Part shown: positions 35,903-44,499 of the stretch, in pieces
Layout of the letters: the number at the start of each line of letters is the position of its first letter
How positions within the stretch are numbered: the stretch's first letter is position 1
Source of the DNA: Verrucomicrobiota bacterium
GTDB lineage: Bacteria; Verrucomicrobiota; Verrucomicrobiia; Chthoniobacterales; Terrimicrobiaceae
DNA length: 64,000 bases
Reading direction: 5' to 3'
NCBI GenBank assembly: GCA_017305195.1
Contig: JAFKMU010000057.1
Location: 1-64,000 of the forward strand
The notes under the pieces: model-generated
Databases searched by the model: none
What the model saw: only the letters and a program-made list of their open reading frames with translations
What the model was told of the DNA's origin: nothing
Made by a program: the position numbers and the translations under genes

Positions 35903-36520
35903 TCAGGGCGAATCCAACGCTACGCGGCGGAAGACGTCAACGATCCAACTCGGTGCGCAAGCAGCATCATCGAGAAGTGCAGCCCTATCCGCAGAAGACA
36001 GATTGCGCCGCAATTTGGCAACAATATCGTCGTCCACAAATCGTTTCCCAATCCAACGCAGCGCGAGGATGACGAGCGCACTTTTTGAGTTTTTCGTCGA
36101 AACAAAGCGGGGCGAAATATGCCTCAGCACAATGTTGGACTTGCCGTTCCGGATGAGCCGATTCGGCCCGGTTGTATAGTGCCAAGTCTGCATGGGGACC
36201 TGATCGCTGAGGCCAAGCGCATTGGCCGCAGCCGCTCCCGTGGGGAAAATGCTGCCGTTGGCCTTCCGCTTGATGAAGTCTTGCAGGCCATCGTAACTCG
36301 GTCCCAACGGGCCGAGCACAGGGTGATGTCGGGGGAGGTGGTACGCCCCACGTCCGGCCCGGGAGATTTGATTTGTGCGACAATTCCGGGAAAGCGCTTG
36401 ATCCACAGCGGAACGGGCACCCAGGTCCAGAAAATCTGTCGGCATCCAAACACGCTCCTGCGGTCCCGAGCGGATACGGTCCAGAATGGCCGAATCAATG
36501 GAGTCGATATGCTTCTTCAT
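35903..36520 (-). CDS. AbiEi-like antitoxin/transcriptional regulator (DUF6088 type), apparently orphan
   Basis: The 205-residue protein MKKHIDSIDSAILDRIRSG... has an N-terminal winged-helix (RVWMPTDFLDLGARSAVDQALSR, ISRAGRGAYHLPR) and the DUF6088/AbiEi C-terminal region (IFPTGAAAANALGLSDQVP, NRLIRNGKSNIVLRHISPRF, LSSADRAALLDDAACAPSWIVDVFRRVA). AbiEi proteins neutralise an AbiEii nucleotidyltransferase toxin encoded just downstream, but only ~50 bases and a terminator lie there. It is either an orphan antitoxin or a stand-alone regulator. ATG 36520 was chosen; upstream frame shows no similarity. Confidence 0.7.
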   Translation of the reverse strand: MKKHIDSIDSAILDRIRSGPQERVWMPTDFLDLGARSAVDQALSRNCRTNQISRAGRGAYHLPRHHPVLGPLGPSYDGLQDFIKRKANGSIFPTGAAAANALGLSDQVPMQTWHYTTGPNRLIRNGKSNIVLRHISPRFVSTKNSKSALVILALRWIGKRFVDDDIVAKLRRNLSSADRAALLDDAACAPSWIVDVFRRVALDSP

Positions 36521-36677
36521 GGCGATCTTTGTCAGAAAATTATAACAATAATCTGACAAAATCAAGAGCCAGGGTAAAATCGTGCCTTGAGCCATCGCGG
36601 AACACACTCCCTCAATTCCCCGAACCATTCGAGGGCGGCGTCTTCTACGGTGGATTCGATGAGGCTCCTTCAGGGTT

Positions 36678-36760
36678 GGCGGTTTGCGTCTAAATAGGCA
36701 AACCGCGTATTTTCAAGGGTTTAGACGGTTTCTGGCATCAGGTGGCGGTTTGCGTCTAAA
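36678..36760. repeat. 17-base direct repeats and a 9-base inverted repeat
   Basis: GGCGGTTTGCGTCTAAA occurs at 36678-36694 and again at 36744-36760. The first copy is followed by GCAAACCGC (36698-36706), making a perfect inverted repeat with GCGGTTTGC (36679-36687), and a partial inverted copy (TTTAGACGGTTT) lies between. The cluster sits between the AbiEi-like gene and the 3' end of the AlbA_2 gene. It may be a protein-binding array or recombination scar. Confidence 0.55.
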
Positions 36761-36766
36761 CGAAAA

Positions 36767-38176
36767 TCATGCCCAGAACGGCACATAATTGCGGTAACGC
36801 AACGAGGTTTGCTCTGGGTCGGCCAGTTTGATCTTCCCCGCGTCCACCGCGTCGCGGATGGCCCGTGAAACGGACTCCGTCTTTTTCTCGGAGAGCCGAA
36901 AGCGCTCCCGAAGACTCTGGTTGGTCATCTTCTCGTTCATCACATACCGCAGACAGCAATGCTGGTAAGTGGCGCGGATACGGTCGCTCCGATCCATATC
37001 CTCGAAATCCTTGTGCCCGAACAGCACCACCGCCGTGCGCTTCTCTCCCACGCGGAAGTCTGGGGCGGGCAGTTGGAAGGCCTCTGCCGCCTGAATCACC
37101 TTGTCCACGCCGCTACCCTTCTCTTCGCAGATGCCGAGGCGCCGCATCAGGTCCGCCAGCCGCTCATTCCGGGACTGGTATTCATCAATGAACCGGTCCG
37201 GCGAAATGAAGGGCTTGCCGGGATTCGAGATTTCCATGCGGTCGTCGTAGATTTCCACCATCACCGACGTGCCGGACTCGGTGAAATCCTGATGGATGAG
37301 TGCATTCGCCACCAACTCGCGCACGGCGATTTCCGGAAACATCTTCACTTCCCGGCGCAGCGCCTGCTCGATCACCTCATTGGACGGCACCAATCCGTTG
37401 ATAAACTCCACCAGTCCCTGGAAGCCGACCGCGTATCCCTTCGATCCCGGCTTATCCAGCTTCGTCTTCAGCTTGTTTGTGCCCTCATACACGATCACTC
37501 GCGGCGCTTTCCGGGCGAGTCGGTCGAAACTCTCCAGCTTCTTCGCGAAAAGAACCGCCCCCAGATTCGTGATGGTCCATGCACTGCCCGTCCGCTCGAT
37601 CAGCCGTTCACTGGCAAAGCGTTCCAACACGGCCTCCCGCGTGGCCGGGTAAGGCAGATGCAGCAGGTCGAAGTAGCTTTGCGTGTCGAGCACCTGCACC
37701 ACCTTCTCCCCGTCGCACTCCGTCATGGCCGGATTCAACGCCCAGTCAGGCTCACCCTCGGCCATGATCTTCTTGAGCTGGTCCGGCGTCATCGGCACCA
37801 ATTCCTCGCCCGCCCGCATCAAGTAACGGCCCTTGTAATGCACCGGCTGTCCCACCGGACGCGACGGCACCTGAAACATCAGCACCCGTCCCGCCGGATG
37901 CACCACCTCGTCAAAGGTCACCTTCAGATGGAGGCGCTCATAGATGCCAGCAACTGTGCGCTCGGGCACCTCGAAAGCTTTTGTTCCCACCACCCGGCGC
38001 GGCACCTTGTCGGTGACGCCAAGCAGCATTCGTCCGCCGCCTTCGTTCGCCAGCGCCACGCAGTAATCCACCAACTCTTCGAAGTGGAAGTTGTTGGCCG
38101 CTTCCTTGAATTCCAGGTGTTCGTCCTCGGAGCGAACTGTCAGCAGGGCATCAATCTCTGGAATCGTCGTTGCCAT
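36767..38176 (-). CDS. AlbA_2/Schlafen-like putative ATP-binding transcriptional regulator
   Basis: The 469-residue protein starts MATTIPEIDALLT and has the AlbA_2 domain at the N-terminus (EDEHLEFKEAANNFHFEELVDYCVALANEGGGRMLLGV), a GHKL-like ATPase part (AVRELVANALIHQDFT with the N box, EIYDDRMEISNPGKP) and a C-terminal winged-helix region (MTNQSLRERFRLSEKKTESVSRAIRDAV). This COG2865 architecture is common on islands and near restriction or nuclease genes. Upstream lies a decayed nuclease gene, so it may be the survivor of a defence pair. An alternative GTG start two codons earlier exists. Confidence 0.8.
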   Translation of the reverse strand: MATTIPEIDALLTVRSEDEHLEFKEAANNFHFEELVDYCVALANEGGGRMLLGVTDKVPRRVVGTKAFEVPERTVAGIYERLHLKVTFDEVVHPAGRVLMFQVPSRPVGQPVHYKGRYLMRAGEELVPMTPDQLKKIMAEGEPDWALNPAMTECDGEKVVQVLDTQSYFDLLHLPYPATREAVLERFASERLIERTGSAWTITNLGAVLFAKKLESFDRLARKAPRVIVYEGTNKLKTKLDKPGSKGYAVGFQGLVEFINGLVPSNEVIEQALRREVKMFPEIAVRELVANALIHQDFTESGTSVMVEIYDDRMEISNPGKPFISPDRFIDEYQSRNERLADLMRRLGICEEKGSGVDKVIQAAEAFQLPAPDFRVGEKRTAVVLFGHKDFEDMDRSDRIRATYQHCCLRYVMNEKMTNQSLRERFRLSEKKTESVSRAIRDAVDAGKIKLADPEQTSLRYRNYVPFWA

Positions 38177-38178
38177 AG

Positions 38179-38718
38179 TCACTTGTCACCATCTGGTTGA
38201 ATCTCGGAAATGCCTCCGCACGGCATCCGTTGAAACGGAGTATAACGCAGATAACTGAATGCACAGGCCAGGTTCGGCGCGTGAGTGAAGGCATCGGCGA
38301 GAGCGGACAATGGCGAAGATTTTGCAGACACTGTCTGCAAAATTTTTCGACGCTGTCGAATGAATCGGAAGATCGCCTGATTCGAGCAACTTTGTCGATT
38401 GTGTTTCGTCCGGCAATTTGCTCGACAGCGTCGGGCGAATCTTGTCTCCCGATTGGGAGAGATAAAAACTTTACCGAAACCGTGTCGACAGATTCTGCAC
38501 CAGTCGCGCCTCGCCCCCTGCTCAAACTCCACGATGCGCCGTCCAACCTCCCAATACGTTGCCGTCATGATCGAGTTGACGGTCCGCGCCGAGGTTTGGC
38601 GCGCGGCATCGAGTAGTTCGAGCACGCCAGACTGAACTGCATTGTAGTCTTTGAGGGGTTTTGTTTTGGGGACGGGTTTCTTTTTCACAGGGAAGGCAAC
38701 TGCAATGAGGATGAAGGA
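38179..38718 (-). pseudogene. decayed YhcG/DUF1016-type PDDEXK nuclease gene (N-terminal fragment)
   Basis: From about 38718 the minus strand reads KTKPLKDYNAVQSGVLELLD...ARTVNSIMTATYWEVGRRIVEFEQ, the conserved opening of YhcG-like proteins. The frame then degrades. A later segment in the same frame (KILQTVSAKSSPLSALADAF) and one in another frame (AVRRHFRDSTRW) resemble successive parts of the same domain, so several frameshifts are needed to follow it. The C-terminal nuclease domain is missing, cut off by the start of the AlbA_2 gene. The protein cannot be functional. Confidence 0.55.
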
Positions 38719-38725
38719 TAGTGGC

Positions 38726-40030
38726 TCAGGCAGCGAATTTGACAATCTCGCCCGCGCTGGCCGGCAGCAGTTTCCAATACGATTCGATGTCTTCCGCTTC
38801 CTTCACAACTTCCCGGTAGTGAGCATACAGCATCCTGGCGTTTTTGTGGCCCATCTGCTCAGCGGTCATTGCGGCGTTCCGATGTTTGGCGAGATGGTAG
38901 GAGCCGTAGGAGTGTCGCAAGATGTCGTCCGGCCATCCGTCCCATCCCATGGCCTTGCTCAGCGCCCAACGCTTCCTACGAAAGTTCACGGGCAATAACG
39001 GACCGGATTCCTTGCGGCAGATCAAAAGCCACTCAAACAGATTGTCGGACATTTCCACAATGCGACGATCCCCATCCTTGGTGATTTCGGCCGGTAGATC
39101 GATGTGCTTTCGCTTGAAATCGATCATGCTCCACTTCAGGCGAGCCGATTCTTCGGGGCGGATTCCTCCGAAGCAGCCAACCGCAATGATCGGCGCCATG
39201 TCCATGGGCGAAACAGCCAACGACACCGCCCCGAACTTCTCCCTCCATACCCCTTTCTCCTCCACTCTCGCCTCGGCCTTGAATCCTTTAGCGACGAGAT
39301 GAAGCAGTTTGCGGGCCTCCTCGATGGTGAGAATTCTCACGGCTGATTTCTTGACAGTGGATTCTTCGACCGTCATTCCCAGGCACGGGTTTTCCGCCAT
39401 GTGGTGTTGGTTTACCGCCCAGGAGAACAGCACGGAAAGATTGCGGAGCATGTTCCGCTCGCCAACTGGCTTGAGCTTGCACTCATTCAGGAATCTTCGA
39501 ACGTCAAGGCTGGTTACGCCATTGATGGCTTTTCCCTTTTCCGGTGGCAGCCAGCGTTCAAATCGCCGCCAACGTTTTCCGAGATCAGCCAGATAGGTGG
39601 GGCGCTTGCTTCGACTTTTGTCCTCCAGGGCACCTTCGATTGCTTGGGCGACAGACAGCGTTCCGGCTGGTGGTTTTGCGTGACGGATGGCGAACTGAAT
39701 CGCTTCGGCAAGTGACATGCCCACTTTCTCCAACTCCTTCAAGGCACCCGCCGATTCGTGTAGTTGAGTGGCGGAGAGCTCGAATGCCACCATGCCGGCC
39801 TTCTCTTTCAGATCGATGATTGCTCCGGGAGTAGCCCTCTCTTTTTGGGCGTCGCCGAAAATCCATTTCCGCGCATCCTCAACCGAGTTGAAATCCTTTT
39901 TGAGAATCGGGCCACCGGTAAAACGGCTCCCGAGGCGGACGCGGAAAAACATGCGGCCACGTCCTGAGCGTGACTTGGTGATTCCGATGCCACTGGGCAG
40001 ATCAGCGATGAGGTTTTTCTTTCGAGCCAT
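38726..40030 (-). CDS. tyrosine recombinase/integrase
   Basis: The 434-residue protein (MARKKNLIADLPSG...) carries the catalytic residues of the phage-integrase family: Arg in GCFGGIRPEESARLKW, Lys in LPAEITKDGDRR, the Arg-His pair in DDILRHSYGSYHL and the nucleophile Tyr in ARMLYAHYREVVK. A core-binding SAM-like domain precedes it (KRPTYLADLGKRWRRFERWL). It ends the element next to a tRNA-Phe 3' fragment at 40092-40141, the usual position for a tRNA-targeting integrase. ATG 40030 was chosen because upstream sequence is the tRNA fragment. Confidence 0.88.
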   Translation of the reverse strand: MARKKNLIADLPSGIGITKSRSGRGRMFFRVRLGSRFTGGPILKKDFNSVEDARKWIFGDAQKERATPGAIIDLKEKAGMVAFELSATQLHESAGALKELEKVGMSLAEAIQFAIRHAKPPAGTLSVAQAIEGALEDKSRSKRPTYLADLGKRWRRFERWLPPEKGKAINGVTSLDVRRFLNECKLKPVGERNMLRNLSVLFSWAVNQHHMAENPCLGMTVEESTVKKSAVRILTIEEARKLLHLVAKGFKAEARVEEKGVWREKFGAVSLAVSPMDMAPIIAVGCFGGIRPEESARLKWSMIDFKRKHIDLPAEITKDGDRRIVEMSDNLFEWLLICRKESGPLLPVNFRRKRWALSKAMGWDGWPDDILRHSYGSYHLAKHRNAAMTAEQMGHKNARMLYAHYREVVKEAEDIESYWKLLPASAGEIVKFAA

Positions 40031-40091
40031 GGTCTTATAGCGGAAAGTATCCGCCAACTGTCCGCCGATGTCAAGTGCCCAGGTAAAAACG

Positions 40092-40141
40092 GCGGACTGA
40101 AAATCCTCGTGTCGGGGGTTCGATTCCCTCCCCAGCCACCA
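40092..40141 (+). other. 3' half of tRNA-Phe, candidate attachment site (att) of the element
   Basis: The sequence from GGACTGAAAATCC (anticodon GAA in the loop) through the T-arm (GGGGG, TTCGATT, CCCTC) to the acceptor 3' strand and CCA is a tRNA-Phe second half. The 5' half is absent: the preceding bases are unrelated and the 5' anticodon stem strand (GCGGA) mispairs with TCCTC. Such truncated tRNA ends beside an integrase gene are products of site-specific integration. The intact tRNA-Phe should lie at the other end of the element; I did not find it to the left in this window. Confidence 0.7.
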
Positions 40142-40163
40142 CTTTCGCTCTCGCGAAGTGGCT
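40137..40163. other. stem-loop next to the attachment site
   Basis: CCACTTTCGC and GCGAAGTGG pair around TCTC with one bulged base, directly after the tRNA 3' end. It may be a terminator of the original tRNA transcript or an integrase arm site. No T-run follows. Confidence 0.35.
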
Positions 40164-40382
40164 GAAATACTCCAAAAAACGCACTGGAGCAGTATAGCCA
40201 TTTCGTCTCTCCAAGAATGCCGCCTGCATGCCTGCGGATTTCTTCGCGGACGCGTTCTTCGCTCGTTCTTTCCGAAAAAAGCTCCCCGTGGGGGGAAGAA
40301 TGGCGGCGGCTTCCCGAGGAGAAGAAGGGCCTCACCTCAACTTTTTCTATTCGCGATGCGCGGGACTTTCTAAATTTCCCGA

Positions 40383-41324
40383 ATGGCCTCCGCTGTCTGC
40401 TGCCGATTTTCCCCTGTCTCCCGGCTTTCCGCCGTTGTGGTGTTGTGCCTTCTCGCCATTGCTCCCGGGCTGCGAGCCGAGAATGGCATCGTCCTGAAAT
40501 CCGATGTCGCCTTTCTCGGCGCCGATCGCAAAGAAAAGCTGGATGCCTACCTCCCGTCCGCGGAATTTCCCCGTCCCCGGGCTGCGGTGATTTTCATCCA
40601 TGGCGGGGGCTGGAGCGGCGGGAGCAAAAGCGACGCTCGTTCCCGCGAGTTCTGTACGGCTTTGGCCGAGCGGGGCTACGTCGCCTTCTCGATCGACTAC
40701 CTTTTGAACAAGGCCAGCAAGGACGAGGCGGGAAAGACCCGCTTCGACTCCGTGGCCTGGCCGCAGAACTTCCTGGACTGCAAGACCGCCGTGCGCTTCG
40801 TCCGGAGGCATGCCGCCGAGTTCGGCGTCGACCCCGCCCGCATCGCGGTGATGGGAGCCTCGGCAGGAGCGCACCTCGCCCTCCTCGTTGCCGCCACGGA
40901 GGACTCCGGCCATTGGAACAAGGGAGGGCTCTACCCTGAGGAGAGCAACGCTGTCTCCGCTGTGATCGAGTTTTACGGGCGTTGCGACGTGACGCAGGAT
41001 CGTCGTCCGCACTTCGCAGGCGCCACACCAGAGGAAACAGAGGCAAATGTCGTCGCCGCCTCACCCCTCACCCACCTCACCTCGGGCATGCCTCCCGTCC
41101 TCGCCGTGCAGGGCGCCGCCGATACGATCGTCCCGGTAAGCTATGGCCGCAGGCTGGCTGCGCGGCTCAAGGAGCTCGATGTCCCCTGCGAATACATCGA
41201 AATCCCGGGAGCCGAGCATAGCTTCGGGTTCACACCGCCGCAGAAAGATCTCCGGCCGGAAGTCTTCGCCTTCCTCGAAAAGTATCTGGGCCCGACCCAA
41301 TCGGGAGAAAAGAAGCAGGATTGA
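40383..41324 (+). CDS. secreted alpha/beta-hydrolase (acetyl-xylan-esterase/lipase-like)
   Basis: The 313-residue protein has a signal peptide (SRLSAVVVLCLLAIAPGLRA) and the carbohydrate-esterase version of the alpha/beta-hydrolase fold: oxyanion motif FIHGGGW, nucleophile elbow IAVMGASAGAHLA, acid in GAADTIVPV and His in PGAEHSFGF. It probably removes acetyl or other acyl groups from polysaccharides. It is the first gene to the right of the element boundary and may be transcribed with the trehalase 79 bases on. Confidence 0.8.
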   Translation: MASAVCCRFSPVSRLSAVVVLCLLAIAPGLRAENGIVLKSDVAFLGADRKEKLDAYLPSAEFPRPRAAVIFIHGGGWSGGSKSDARSREFCTALAERGYVAFSIDYLLNKASKDEAGKTRFDSVAWPQNFLDCKTAVRFVRRHAAEFGVDPARIAVMGASAGAHLALLVAATEDSGHWNKGGLYPEESNAVSAVIEFYGRCDVTQDRRPHFAGATPEETEANVVAASPLTHLTSGMPPVLAVQGAADTIVPVSYGRRLAARLKELDVPCEYIEIPGAEHSFGFTPPQKDLRPEVFAFLEKYLGPTQSGEKKQD

Positions 41325-41334
41325 AAGCCGATCG

Positions 41335-41348
41335 CTCAACGGTTTGAC
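41335..41348. promoter_or_regulatory. candidate LacI operator upstream of trehalase
   Basis: CTCAACGGTTTGAC contains the core TCAA-N4-TTGA shared with sites near the lacI-type gene. It lies about 55 bases before the trehalase start. Confidence 0.5.
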
Positions 41349-41402
41349 CTGGGTTCCCATTGAGCCAGGGAGAGCAGATGCGATCCTGACGGCATCACTG
41401 TC

Positions 41403-42758
41403 ATGCCGGATACCGCTCTCTCCGTTTCCGCCGAACCGCCGCCCGGCCACTCATCCCGTGATGCCGTGCGGGCCTTTATCGAATCCCACTGGGACGACAC
41501 CGTCCGATATTCGCCCAACGATGAAGGAACCCTGCTTGGATTGCCTCATCCGTACACGATCCCCTCGCGCAAGGATGTCTTTCAGGAGATCTACTACTGG
41601 GACACCTACTTCACATGCGTCGGTCTCCTGGCCACCGGAAGGCAGAAACTGGCCATCGACAATACCCGCAACCTCCTCGCGGAGGTCGAGCGGTTTGGCT
41701 ACGTGCCAAATGGGAACCGGACGTATTACCTCAGCCGCTCCCAGCCGCCCTATCTCGCTCCGCTCGTCGGCCTCGTGGTCGACGCAACCCAGGACGATGA
41801 GCTTCTGGCCGAGGCCATCCCTCTGCTGAAGCGGGAATACGCCTTCTGGACGCATCAGCGCACGGCCTCGCCGGGGCTGGCCCATCACGGCAGCCACGCC
41901 ACCCGGGAGCAGCTCATCGAATTTTTCCCCACCGTGCGAGATCGCCTGGGCCTTCCTGAGGCAACCGCCGAGGAGGATCTGGATTTCGTAAGGCGGGTCA
42001 TGGCCGAGTGCGAAACCGGCTGGGATATGAACTCCCGCTTCGCCAAGCGCTGTCCGGACTTCTTTCCCGTCGATCTCAACAGCAACCTCTGGCTCTACGA
42101 AACCCTCCTCGCCCGCTGGACCTCCGGAGACGAGAGCGCCCAGTGGACAGGGCGGGCCCGCCAACGGCTGGACCTGATCAATGCCCTCTGCTGGGATGCG
42201 GAGCGCGGCGCGTGGTTTGACTACGATCATGTCAACAAGCGGCGCTCCACCGTCTGGAATGCCGGAGCACTCCAACCTCTCTGGGCCGGGCTCGCGACAC
42301 CGGATCAGGCGGCGTCGGTCGTCTCCCGCGCGTTGCCGAGGCTGGAGTTTGCCCATGGCATCACCGCCACCATTCCGCCGGAGGGTGCGACACCATTTCA
42401 ATGGGATCATCCCAACATGTGGCCGCCCGTACAGCACATCGCTTACCGTGGCCTGGAGCGTTATGGATATACCCACGAAGCGCGCCGTATTGCCGAAAAA
42501 TATCTCGACTGCATCACCCGGGCTTTCGACATCACCGGTGATCTTTGGGAAAAATACAACGTGGCCGACGGGTCTCATCTGGCCAGGAATGAAGCCGGGT
42601 ATTTCAAAAACCCGGTCAACCTCGCGATGGGCGGAGGCGAGATACCCGAGGCGGAAACTCCGTCCATGATGGGCTGGACTGCGGGCATCTTCGTCGACGC
42701 CCAGGATTTCCTCGCCGGAGGCGGGTATTGGCTCAACCACGTTTGCCTGGCCCGTTAA
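41403..42758 (+). CDS. GH37 trehalase family protein, cytoplasmic
   Basis: The 451-residue protein carries GH37 landmarks: SRKDVFQEIYYWDTYF, FGYVPNGNRTYYLSRSQPPYLAP, the catalytic acid in ECETGWDMNSRF (Asp), PVDLNSNLWLYE, and FQWDHPNMWPPVQHIAYRGLERYG, close to the trehalase signature QWDxPNxW. No signal peptide is present, so it hydrolyses trehalose or a related disaccharide inside the cell. It is shorter than E. coli TreF, lacking its N-terminal extension. The GH13 gene follows after 16 bases, suggesting joint use of alpha-glucosides. Confidence 0.85.
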   Translation: MPDTALSVSAEPPPGHSSRDAVRAFIESHWDDTVRYSPNDEGTLLGLPHPYTIPSRKDVFQEIYYWDTYFTCVGLLATGRQKLAIDNTRNLLAEVERFGYVPNGNRTYYLSRSQPPYLAPLVGLVVDATQDDELLAEAIPLLKREYAFWTHQRTASPGLAHHGSHATREQLIEFFPTVRDRLGLPEATAEEDLDFVRRVMAECETGWDMNSRFAKRCPDFFPVDLNSNLWLYETLLARWTSGDESAQWTGRARQRLDLINALCWDAERGAWFDYDHVNKRRSTVWNAGALQPLWAGLATPDQAASVVSRALPRLEFAHGITATIPPEGATPFQWDHPNMWPPVQHIAYRGLERYGYTHEARRIAEKYLDCITRAFDITGDLWEKYNVADGSHLARNEAGYFKNPVNLAMGGGEIPEAETPSMMGWTAGIFVDAQDFLAGGGYWLNHVCLAR

Positions 42759-42774
42759 CCCTTCTCCTCTCGTC

Positions 42775-44442
42775 ATGCCATCGCCCTTGGCCGAGTCTCC
42801 CGCCTGGTGGAAGGAAGCCGTCTTTTACCAGATCTACCCGAGAAGCTTCGCCGATTCGAATGGCGACGGCATCGGCGACCTGCCCGGCATCACAAGCAAG
42901 CTGGACTACCTCAGACGTCTCGGCGTCGATGGCCTATGGTTGTCCCCCATCTATGCATCGCCCAACGATGATAATGGCTACGATATCTCCGACTATCTCG
43001 CGATCGGGCCGGAGTACGGCACGCTCGACGACTTTCACGCCCTCTCGCGAGGACTGAAGAAGCGCGGCCTGCGCCTCATCCTCGATCAGGTCCTCAATCA
43101 TACCTCCGACGAGCACGCCTGGTTCCGTGAGAGCCGAGCCTCGCAAACCAGCGCAAAACGCGACTGGTATCACTGGCTCGACGCCCCGGCCTTCGACAAG
43201 GAAGGACGCCCCGTACCGCCAAACAACTGGCGTTCCGTCTTTGGCGGTTCGGCCTGGGAGTGGGACACCGCCACCCGCCAGTATTACCTCCACTGTTTCT
43301 CCCGGAAGCAGCCGGATCTCAACTGGCGCGTCCCTGATGTCCGACGGGCTCTTTACGATGTCCTGAAAACTTGGGCGGGCCGGGGCGCGGATGGCTTTCG
43401 TCTCGATGTCATCAACATGATCGCCAAGGCGGAGGGATATCCCGACGTGCCGCGGCCCCCGGGAAGCACCGAGCCATTTCTCAACCTCGACGAATACGGC
43501 GTCAATCAACCGCCCATTCACGAGTATCTGCGGGAAATGCATCAAGAGGTCTTCTCCGGGAGCGATCTTTACTCGGTCGGAGAGACGTGGTGGGTGGGAG
43601 CGCACAACACCCTCGACTTTACCGGCTACGACCGGCGGGAGCTGAACGCCGCCTTCTACTTCTATTTTCACGACTGCACAAGCGGGCGCGAGCATTTCGA
43701 AAACTTCCACAAGCTTTATCAGGCCACGCGGGGAAAAAGCTGGCTCACCGTCACGCTGGGCAATCATGATTCCCGGCGCAGCCTGTCCCGATTCGGAGAT
43801 GCCGCGAATTTTCGCCACGCCTCGGCCTCTCTTCTGGCCACGTGGCTGCTCACCCTGCCTGCGACGCCCTTCCTTTTCCAGGGGGAGGAACTCGGCCTTA
43901 CGGACCACGCTTACCCCACCATCGCCGACTATCGCGACATCCAGACGATCAACCGATACCACGAACTGGTCGCAGCCGGGCATCTCGCCGAACAGGCCCT
44001 GGCCGAGGTGCGTATCACCAGCCGCGACAATGGACGCGCGCCCCTTCCCTGGGACTCCTCGTCCGGCGCGGGTTTCAGCACCGCCCCCCCCTGGCTCCCC
44101 ATCGCCGAAGCCCACCGGCCTTTTCATGCCGCCGGGCAGATTCATGATCCCGGCTCCATCTACACGGCGTACTCCCGGTTGCTCGCCCTGCGCAAACGGA
44201 TGCGGTCTCTCGTCTACGGCGACTTCATTCCCCTCGCCGATCCGGGTCAGGTTCTCTCCTATCAGCGGGGCGCATGGGAAAACCACCCGGCCGTCCGCGT
44301 CGTGCTGAACTGGGGCTCATCTCCGCAACCCTGGCCGTGCGATCCGCCTGCCGCTCCGGCCCTCCTTCACGCCAACCACGGCGGTGTTGACTATTCCCAT
44401 CTTCGCCCCTGGGAGGCGGTGATTTTCGTCGCGCCCGAATAG
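42775..44442 (+). CDS. GH13 alpha-glucosidase (oligo-1,6-glucosidase/trehalose-phosphate hydrolase group)
   Basis: The 555-residue protein starts WWKEAVFYQIYPRSFADSNGDGIGDLPGI and contains the GH13 conserved regions: DQVLNHTSDEH, GFRLDVINMI (nucleophile Asp), SVGETWWV (acid Glu) and TLGNHDSRR (stabilising Asp). The QPDLNWRVPDVR stretch is typical of the GH13 subgroup of exo-alpha-glucosidases. Cytoplasmic location is likely. It is co-transcribed with the trehalase and converges on the MFS gene. Confidence 0.85.
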   Translation: MPSPLAESPAWWKEAVFYQIYPRSFADSNGDGIGDLPGITSKLDYLRRLGVDGLWLSPIYASPNDDNGYDISDYLAIGPEYGTLDDFHALSRGLKKRGLRLILDQVLNHTSDEHAWFRESRASQTSAKRDWYHWLDAPAFDKEGRPVPPNNWRSVFGGSAWEWDTATRQYYLHCFSRKQPDLNWRVPDVRRALYDVLKTWAGRGADGFRLDVINMIAKAEGYPDVPRPPGSTEPFLNLDEYGVNQPPIHEYLREMHQEVFSGSDLYSVGETWWVGAHNTLDFTGYDRRELNAAFYFYFHDCTSGREHFENFHKLYQATRGKSWLTVTLGNHDSRRSLSRFGDAANFRHASASLLATWLLTLPATPFLFQGEELGLTDHAYPTIADYRDIQTINRYHELVAAGHLAEQALAEVRITSRDNGRAPLPWDSSSGAGFSTAPPWLPIAEAHRPFHAAGQIHDPGSIYTAYSRLLALRKRMRSLVYGDFIPLADPGQVLSYQRGAWENHPAVRVVLNWGSSPQPWPCDPPAAPALLHANHGGVDYSHLRPWEAVIFVAPE

Positions 44443-44499
44443 CCCAAGGGCGCAGCGCCTCAGAGAGATTCCCCGAAAAATGACTCGCGGTGAACGAAT

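Noticed and set aside
36959-38200. Plus-strand 413-codon frame antisense to the AlbA_2 gene
   Set aside because: Composition dominated by His, Arg and Leu from reverse-complement codon bias; the minus-strand protein has recognisable domains.
40031-40201. N-terminal extension of the integrase into 40201
   Set aside because: The added residues are the reverse translation of the tRNA-Phe fragment; ATG 40030 gives a normal N-terminus.
41451-42776. Minus-strand 441-codon frame opposite the trehalase
   Set aside because: Shadow of GC-rich codons; the plus strand carries GH37 motifs.
42934-44286. Minus-strand 450-codon frame opposite the GH13 gene
   Set aside because: No family features; catalytic GH13 motifs lie on the plus strand.
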